Both the position numbers and the translations under genes were made by a program. The notes beneath the pieces were generated by a model. That model had not been told where the DNA came from. It searched no databases and saw only the letters and a program-made list of their open reading frames with translations. A stretch of DNA of 64,000 bases from Sedimenticola selenatireducens (GTDB taxonomy: Bacteria > Pseudomonadota > Gammaproteobacteria > Chromatiales > Chromatiaceae). Position 1 is the first letter of the stretch. Every line of letters begins with the position of its first letter. This document shows, piece by piece, positions 60,068 to 64,000 of this stretch. The stretch spans positions 186,001-250,000 of the forward strand of contig NZ_VMNH01000004.1 in NCBI RefSeq assembly GCF_007625115.1. The letters run 5' to 3'.

Positions 60068-61336
60068 CTAAGCTGCCAGTGTCAGATTATTTTTTGGTCT
60101 GGTTATACACAATAAGCAGTTGCCTGATTCCACATCGGCATCCGCCTGCTGACTATATTCTACTTCACCCGATTCAATAGCCGTTTGACAGCTACCGCAA
60201 CTACCGGCACGACAACCGGATTGGACATCGATGCCCTGAGCTTCAGCAAACTCCAGCAGTGACTCTGCATTCTGATCCCAGGTAATTTTCTTCCCAGATT
60301 TGCTAAAGGTAATATTGATATCCTTATCTACCGATTGACTGGCTTTAGTTTTCACTCTGACTTGTCGTACCAGTGTGGCGGGACCGAAAGATTCGTAATA
60401 GACATCCCGGCTCTGCACGCCTAACTCTGATAAACCAGGAACCAATGTCTCCATCATTGGTTTGGGACCACAGATATAAAATTGATAACGCTGAAGCTTA
60501 AGTGTGGCACGTAAGAGAGAGATATCCACTCGTCCCCTGTGCTGATAATCAACGCCCTCCACCTCCTGTACAGTAGGACGGCTAAAACAGCAATGTAAAT
60601 GAAAACGGCTATGCGCTTTGGCCAGTGAACGAAGATGCTCTTGCATCACCAATTCACTGCTATTACGTACACCATAGAACAACCAGATTTCTCTCTGACT
60701 GCCACTCTCCAGTAAAGTATTAAGTATACTGAGCATTGGAGTGATGCCGATCCCACCACCAATCAACACCACTGGCAGCGCTTCCTCTTCTATCAGATGG
60801 AAGTGGCCAGAGGGTGCGCGAATTTGTAGGCGTGCCCCCTCCTCCACATGATCATGAAAATAGTTTGATGAAACACCGGGAGAAAGCTCTGGCCGGTTGT
60901 CTGGAGACGGTACCCGTTTGATAGAGACCCGATAATAATCGGGATGGTAGTTATCAGAAAGAGAGTAACAACGTATGACCGTTTTTTCCTGGCCGGTGGC
61001 AAGGTCCGGAATCAAAAGCTTGAAAGTAAGAAATTGCCCCGGCTTGAATTGCGGCAGGGGTTGGCCATCAATGGGTTTAAGATAGAATGAACAGATTGAT
61101 GCCTGTGTGTCTTCAATCTGTCGACGTATTACAATAAATTCCCTAAACCCTTTCCATCCAGTGTCTTCATTTAGCAATGCAGCGCCCTGACTATCGGCAT
61201 GTTCTGTCTCAAAGGCAGACTCGCCAGCTTTATTTTTAAACGTCCTGTGCCGGCGATAGAGACCGAGCATCATACTCATGCCGACTTGGGCAAGGATCAC
61301 AACAAATATGATTAATGCTAGGTATCCGATTGTCAT
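60068..61336 (-). CDS. Membrane-anchored FAD/NAD(P)H oxidoreductase with 2Fe-2S ferredoxin domain
   Basis: This 422-residue protein has an N-terminal TM (about 3-24), a ferredoxin-NADP-reductase-type FAD domain (RCYSLSDN near residue 125), an NAD(P)-binding domain (VLIGGGIGITPMLSIL near 195) and a C-terminal plant-type ferredoxin (CRAGSCGSC near 374-382, then the fourth Cys in NCLLC near 409). It should move electrons between NAD(P)H, FAD, an Fe-S cluster and the diheme cytochrome b encoded next. Architecturally it resembles methane/phenol monooxygenase reductases reordered with the ferredoxin at the end. First gene of its operon, with a CRP-like palindrome 127 bp upstream. Confidence 0.92.
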   Translation of the reverse strand: MTIGYLALIIFVVILAQVGMSMMLGLYRRHRTFKNKAGESAFETEHADSQGAALLNEDTGWKGFREFIVIRRQIEDTQASICSFYLKPIDGQPLPQFKPGQFLTFKLLIPDLATGQEKTVIRCYSLSDNYHPDYYRVSIKRVPSPDNRPELSPGVSSNYFHDHVEEGARLQIRAPSGHFHLIEEEALPVVLIGGGIGITPMLSILNTLLESGSQREIWLFYGVRNSSELVMQEHLRSLAKAHSRFHLHCCFSRPTVQEVEGVDYQHRGRVDISLLRATLKLQRYQFYICGPKPMMETLVPGLSELGVQSRDVYYESFGPATLVRQVRVKTKASQSVDKDINITFSKSGKKITWDQNAESLLEFAEAQGIDVQSGCRAGSCGSCQTAIESGEVEYSQQADADVESGNCLLCITRPKNNLTLAA

Positions 61337-61462
61337 GTAAGCGCATCCTTATCCACATTACGAAGCATGGTCTTTTCGTTAGCTAAACTTAGCATGGGCT
61401 TTATGAAATGAAGCTGAAAATACCGACCAAATGGTTGGGGAAATGATCGCTGTTTGTCTGTA

Positions 61463-61484
61463 GCAAGTGACCTGCATCACTTGC
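61463..61484. promoter_or_regulatory. Perfect GTGA-N6-TCAC palindrome, CRP/FNR-superfamily-like operator
   Basis: The arms GCAAGTGA (61463-61470) and TCACTTGC (61477-61484) are exact complements around a 6-base spacer CCTGCA. The core GTGA-N6-TCAC equals the core of CRP/Vfr sites and the spacing of CRP-family dimers. It lies 127 bp upstream of the reductase start, so it may activate the redox operon. No CRP-family gene is in the window. Confidence 0.5.
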
Positions 61485-61674
61485 AAGTGGTTCTTTGAAC
61501 AGAATGAATCAAGATAGGGGCTAATGGATGATGTGATGAAATATTGCAGCCTATTTAATAAAAATGGGGTTAGGTAATTGTTACGATCATACCTCCCAAA
61601 GAAACCAGAAATAAGAATTGTTATTGTATAGAGATTTGTTAGCAGAAAGGCGGGATGGCAGCTGATCTTGATGA

Positions 61675-61699
61675 CCCCACTGTAACAATTTCAGTGGGG
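61675..61699. terminator. Hairpin downstream of the OmpA-like gene
   Basis: CCCCACTG (61675-61682) pairs with CAGTGGGG (61692-61699) across a 9-base loop, 18 bp after the lipoprotein stop. The T-rich flank (GTTTATTATTT) is on the plus-strand side, so for the minus-strand gene the hairpin lacks a downstream T-tract. It may still protect or end the message. Confidence 0.45.
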
Positions 61700-61716
61700 G
61701 TTTATTATTTAGCTAC

Positions 61717-62388
61717 TTATTGTCCTGTATAGGGCAAGAGTGTCAGCTCTACCCGACGATTCTGTTGTCGACCTGTGGCGTTACTATTACTGGCAATTGG
61801 GCGAGTTTCACCGTAGCCAACGCTATCGATACGAACAGCTTGAACGCCATTGGCAATTAATATATTACTGACGGCATTGGCGCGCCGCTGTGACAAATCC
61901 TGATTATAGGCATCTGAACCCGTACTGTCTGTGTGCCCCGCCACTTCAATCATTGTTGATTTATACTCTTTTAATACGAGACCTACTGAACCGAGTGTTT
62001 CGACAAAATTTGGATTCACATCTGACCGATCTACAGCGAAAGTGATATTACTGGGCATATTCAAGATGATGTTATTGCCATCCCGCGTCACACTCACACC
62101 AGTATTCTCCAACTGCTGGCGAAGCTTGGCCTCCTGAACATCCATATAATAGCCCACACCACCACCGGCAATCGCACCGATACCCGCACCCTTTAGCGCC
62201 CGCTCTTTTCTCTTTTTCTTATCTTTTGATGTAGCGATGCCTAATACAGCACCAACAGCCGCACCGATGGCAGCCCCTTTTGTAGCACTGGATGTCTTCT
62301 CTTCTCGGGTATAGGGATCGACGGTCGTGCAGGCCTGAATCATGATTACCGAGGCGACCAAACTGCAGGTTAGTATTTTCTTATTCAT
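61717..62388 (-). CDS. OmpA-family lipoprotein with glycine zipper (YiaD-like)
   Basis: This 223-residue protein has a lipoprotein signal (MNKKILTCSLVASVIMIQAC, lipobox ending at Cys20 or so), glycine-zipper segments (GAAIGAAVGAVLGI and GAGIGAIAGGGVGYY, about 38-80) and an OmpA peptidoglycan-binding domain (about 105-220: AGHTDSTGSDAYNQDLSQRR; VGYGETRPIA). It should sit in the outer membrane and bind the cell wall. The ATG at 62388 has GGAG five bases upstream; a GTG two codons earlier is weaker. Confidence 0.93.
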   Translation of the reverse strand: MNKKILTCSLVASVIMIQACTTVDPYTREEKTSSATKGAAIGAAVGAVLGIATSKDKKKRKERALKGAGIGAIAGGGVGYYMDVQEAKLRQQLENTGVSVTRDGNNIILNMPSNITFAVDRSDVNPNFVETLGSVGLVLKEYKSTMIEVAGHTDSTGSDAYNQDLSQRRANAVSNILIANGVQAVRIDSVGYGETRPIASNSNATGRQQNRRVELTLLPYTGQ

Positions 62389-62722
62389 AAACACTCCAAT
62401 AGCTTGCGAAGAGAACCCAAAGATAGTTCATCATGCGTTACCACTAAGATCTGTTAGCAATATATCCGGTCACAATAAATATCCTGTCATATTAGCGATA
62501 ATCGCATAAATTCTTTCACGCAAGTAGATAGGACTTCACACTTATGCCAAATAGATGATGGCATTTACAACATACCACATGGAAAAAGTGGCCAGGGCAG
62601 ATTATACCCACTGCACAATTCTCACACTGCCCCCAATATTTTTCTATAATTCTATGTCAGCGGTAATATTCACCCGATACTATCCCTAATGCACCCTTAC
62701 ATCATTAATTTGGGTTGATAAC
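62389..62722. other. Divergent intergenic region
   Basis: These 334 bp hold the promoters of the OmpA-like lipoprotein (leftward) and the membrane protein (rightward). The sequence is A+T-rich. I see only short inverted repeats (such as GCGAT-A-ATCGC) and no gene. Confidence 0.55.
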
Positions 62723-63268
62723 ATGGAAAAAGCGTCCCATCTTCTCAATTTGACAAAGGGTTTAATTTACCCGGCATTTCTGGGAGCAGCACTCCTCTGG
62801 TTTTCTGAGTTTGTTGTTAACTACATTGATAAAGATCACTTGATCGGGTTACTAGAGGAGCCCATCTTCTATCTGGCTACCTGGTATTTACTCTATTTCT
62901 TTGTGCCTTTCACCAATCTTTATCGAAGCAAATTTGTTTCAAATTACCGCAAAAGCTCTTTTGCACTTGATCTTATCGATGTCCTGATTATATTTCTTGC
63001 TTTTTATAATCTAGGTCTCGTAGGCGATCATCCGGCGAACCTGGATGCCGTATATATCCTGCTGATCTTTATTCCAGCGGTCGGATTAATCAGCAATGAT
63101 ATTGTCAATAACTGGGAGTACTGGAAAGTGGCACTCTCGATGACGGCACTTCTCCTGTTTCTACTCTTTGGGCTAATTGGCAGTGCATCAGCATTAACAA
63201 ATTTCTTTTTTATTTGCATCCTATATTCACTGTTACTTTTTTATCTTTTGTTTACTTTTGATAGTTAA
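62723..63268 (+). CDS. Hypothetical multi-pass membrane protein
   Basis: This 181-residue protein has five or six predicted TM helices (for example YPAFLGAALLWFSEFVV, EPIFYLATWYLLYFFVPF, DLIDVLIIFLAFYNLGLVG, VYILLIFIPAVGLIS and the C-terminal pair). It has few charged residues and no motif I recognise. It precedes the VOC-family gene by 27 bp and may be cotranscribed with it. Confidence 0.7.
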   Translation: MEKASHLLNLTKGLIYPAFLGAALLWFSEFVVNYIDKDHLIGLLEEPIFYLATWYLLYFFVPFTNLYRSKFVSNYRKSSFALDLIDVLIIFLAFYNLGLVGDHPANLDAVYILLIFIPAVGLISNDIVNNWEYWKVALSMTALLLFLLFGLIGSASALTNFFFICILYSLLLFYLLFTFDS

Positions 63269-63295
63269 GTGCCACTACAAACATAAGGAGATTCA

Positions 63296-63712
63296 ATGAT
63301 TCATATTCGCGATATCGACCATCTCGTGCTACGCATTTCTGATCTTGATGCCATGCTGCACTTTTATTGCAGCGCTCTGGGTTGTACGATGGAAAGGTGC
63401 AAAGATGATATAGGTCTCGTTCAATTACGCGCTGGTCGCTCACTCATTGATCTTGTGCCTATCGATGGTCAACTTGGTAGAGAAGGTGGTATGGCACCTG
63501 GTAAGGAGGGGCGTAATATGGCGCATTTTTGTCTGCGTATCGATCCGTTTGAAGAATCGGCCATACGTGCCCATCTTGAAGAATTTGATATCGAGGTTGG
63601 CAGCGTCGAACAACGCTATGGCGCTGAAGGTGTAGGCCCTTCTCTCTATCTCACTGACCCTGAAGGCAATGTGGTTGAACTGAAAGGGCCACCCACCAAC
63701 AGCGCTGAGTGA
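63296..63712 (+). CDS. VOC-family (glyoxalase/bleomycin-resistance-like) protein
   Basis: This 138-residue protein has the vicinal-oxygen-chelate fold: DIDHLVLRISDLDAMLHFYC at the start with a metal-ligand-type His, MAHFCLRIDPFEESAI in the second module and LYLTDPEGNVVELKGP with the final Glu. It may be a metal-dependent lyase, dioxygenase or binding protein; the substrate is unknown. AAGGAGATTC precedes the ATG. Confidence 0.92.
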   Translation: MIHIRDIDHLVLRISDLDAMLHFYCSALGCTMERCKDDIGLVQLRAGRSLIDLVPIDGQLGREGGMAPGKEGRNMAHFCLRIDPFEESAIRAHLEEFDIEVGSVEQRYGAEGVGPSLYLTDPEGNVVELKGPPTNSAE

Positions 63713-63791
63713 AAGATTAGACATTATCCCATAAAGCCGTAACGATAGATCACCATTAGACTTCCCATAAAACTGATGACATCGGACAACT

Positions 63792-64000
63792 ATGATGCGG
63801 AGTAAAGGAAAAATAACGGCATGGAATGACGACAGAGGTTTTGGCTTTTTGATACCCAATACTGGAGGCAAACAGGTTTTCATTCATATCAAGGCGTTCA
63901 ATCATCGCAATCGCCGCCCTGAAATTGGCCAAATAGTCACCTACACCCTCTCAACAGACAAGCAAGGCAGGCCCTGCGCAACTCAAGCCATCTTGGCAGG
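63792..64000 (+). CDS. Cold-shock-domain protein, truncated by the window end
   Basis: The first 69 codons of an open frame are present. The product begins MMRSKGKITAWNDDRGFGFL and continues VFIHIKAF, giving the RNP1-like (RGFGFL) and RNP2-like (VFIHI) motifs of a cold-shock domain, followed by GQIVTYTLSTDKQGRPCATQ. The divergence from CspA resembles the CSD-DUF1294 membrane proteins, but the C-terminal part is outside the window. The start is the ATG at 63792 or the next codon. Confidence 0.85.
   Translation, partial: MMRSKGKITAWNDDRGFGFLIPNTGGKQVFIHIKAFNHRNRRPEIGQIVTYTLSTDKQGRPCATQAILA

Larger units (their letters stand above)
61337..61716. other. Intergenic region upstream of the redox operon
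   Basis: No gene is supported in these 380 bp. It holds the promoter region of the leftward redox operon with the palindrome at 61463-61484, and the hairpin at 61675-61699 behind the OmpA-like gene. A 25-codon plus-strand frame near 61654 overlaps that hairpin and is not credible. Confidence 0.6.

Noticed and set aside
61654-61731. Plus-strand frame of about 25 codons beginning ATGGCAGCTGAT
   Set aside because: It runs across the hairpin and into the OmpA-like gene on the other strand; a purine-rich stretch upstream looks accidental.

Overview
The window looks like a stretch of chromosome from a free-living, environmental gammaproteobacterium. The grounds are the gene set (FadE-type acyl-CoA dehydrogenase, SbcDC, PdhR next to a homodimeric AceE, LipA, malate synthase G, ATP-dependent PEP carboxykinase, YehS/YbgA/YfcH-like proteins), moderate G+C by eye, and dense signalling and multiheme redox genes as in many sulfur-oxidising or Chromatiales-like lineages. 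The exact taxon is an inference. I see no phage, insertion sequence, CRISPR array, tRNA or rRNA.

Layout. 0.1-2.7 kb: fadE with a lysine-rich tail. 2.9-6.6 kb: an orphan substrate-binding protein translationally coupled to a CHASE-PAS-GGDEF-EAL protein. 6.7-11 kb: isochorismatase-like hydrolase, LysR regulator and small conserved or unknown proteins. 11.1-19.6 kb: a minus-strand operon of RND membrane-fusion protein, RND permease, sbcD and sbcC. 20.0-25.8 kb: response-regulator diguanylate cyclase, a tandem-duplicated substrate-binding protein and a hybrid histidine kinase with Hpt, which look like one phosphorelay. 25.8-34.0 kb: pdhR, aceE, aceF, lpd with two lipoyl domains, and lipA, with PdhR-type operators. 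34.0-42.2 kb: a giant MHYT-Cache-PAS-PAS-GGDEF-EAL protein, a cytochrome c, a tiny acidic protein and a Cache-PAS-GGDEF-EAL protein. 42.2-49.9 kb: transporters (TSUP, two EamA, LysE, MFS), a LysR regulator and the YfcH/YbgA-like pair. 50.0-53.9 kb: convergent glcB and pckA around a strong terminator. 54.4-58.6 kb: YdeN-like hydrolase, EF-hand/M23 protein, NTP-transporter-like MFS protein and a Tat-exported aldo/keto reductase. 58.7-61.3 kb: a three-gene redox operon (octaheme cytochrome c, predicted diheme cytochrome b, FAD/2Fe-2S reductase). 61.7-64.0 kb: OmpA-like lipoprotein, membrane protein, VOC protein and a truncated cold-shock-domain gene.

Themes. Central carbon flow from fatty acids and acetate is represented by fadE, the PDH complex, glcB and pckA. 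Cyclic-di-GMP signalling is heavy, with four GGDEF proteins, two of them linked to periplasmic binding proteins that have no ABC transporter nearby. The best candidates for something undescribed are (1) the substrate-binding-protein/c-di-GMP/phosphorelay loci, (2) the split ferric-reductase-like redox operon with a CRP-like palindrome upstream, and (3) the c-di-GMP enzyme that appears to combine an MHYT sensor with a FixL-like haem PAS domain. All functions are read from sequence alone. Domain borders are approximate unless a residue number is given.
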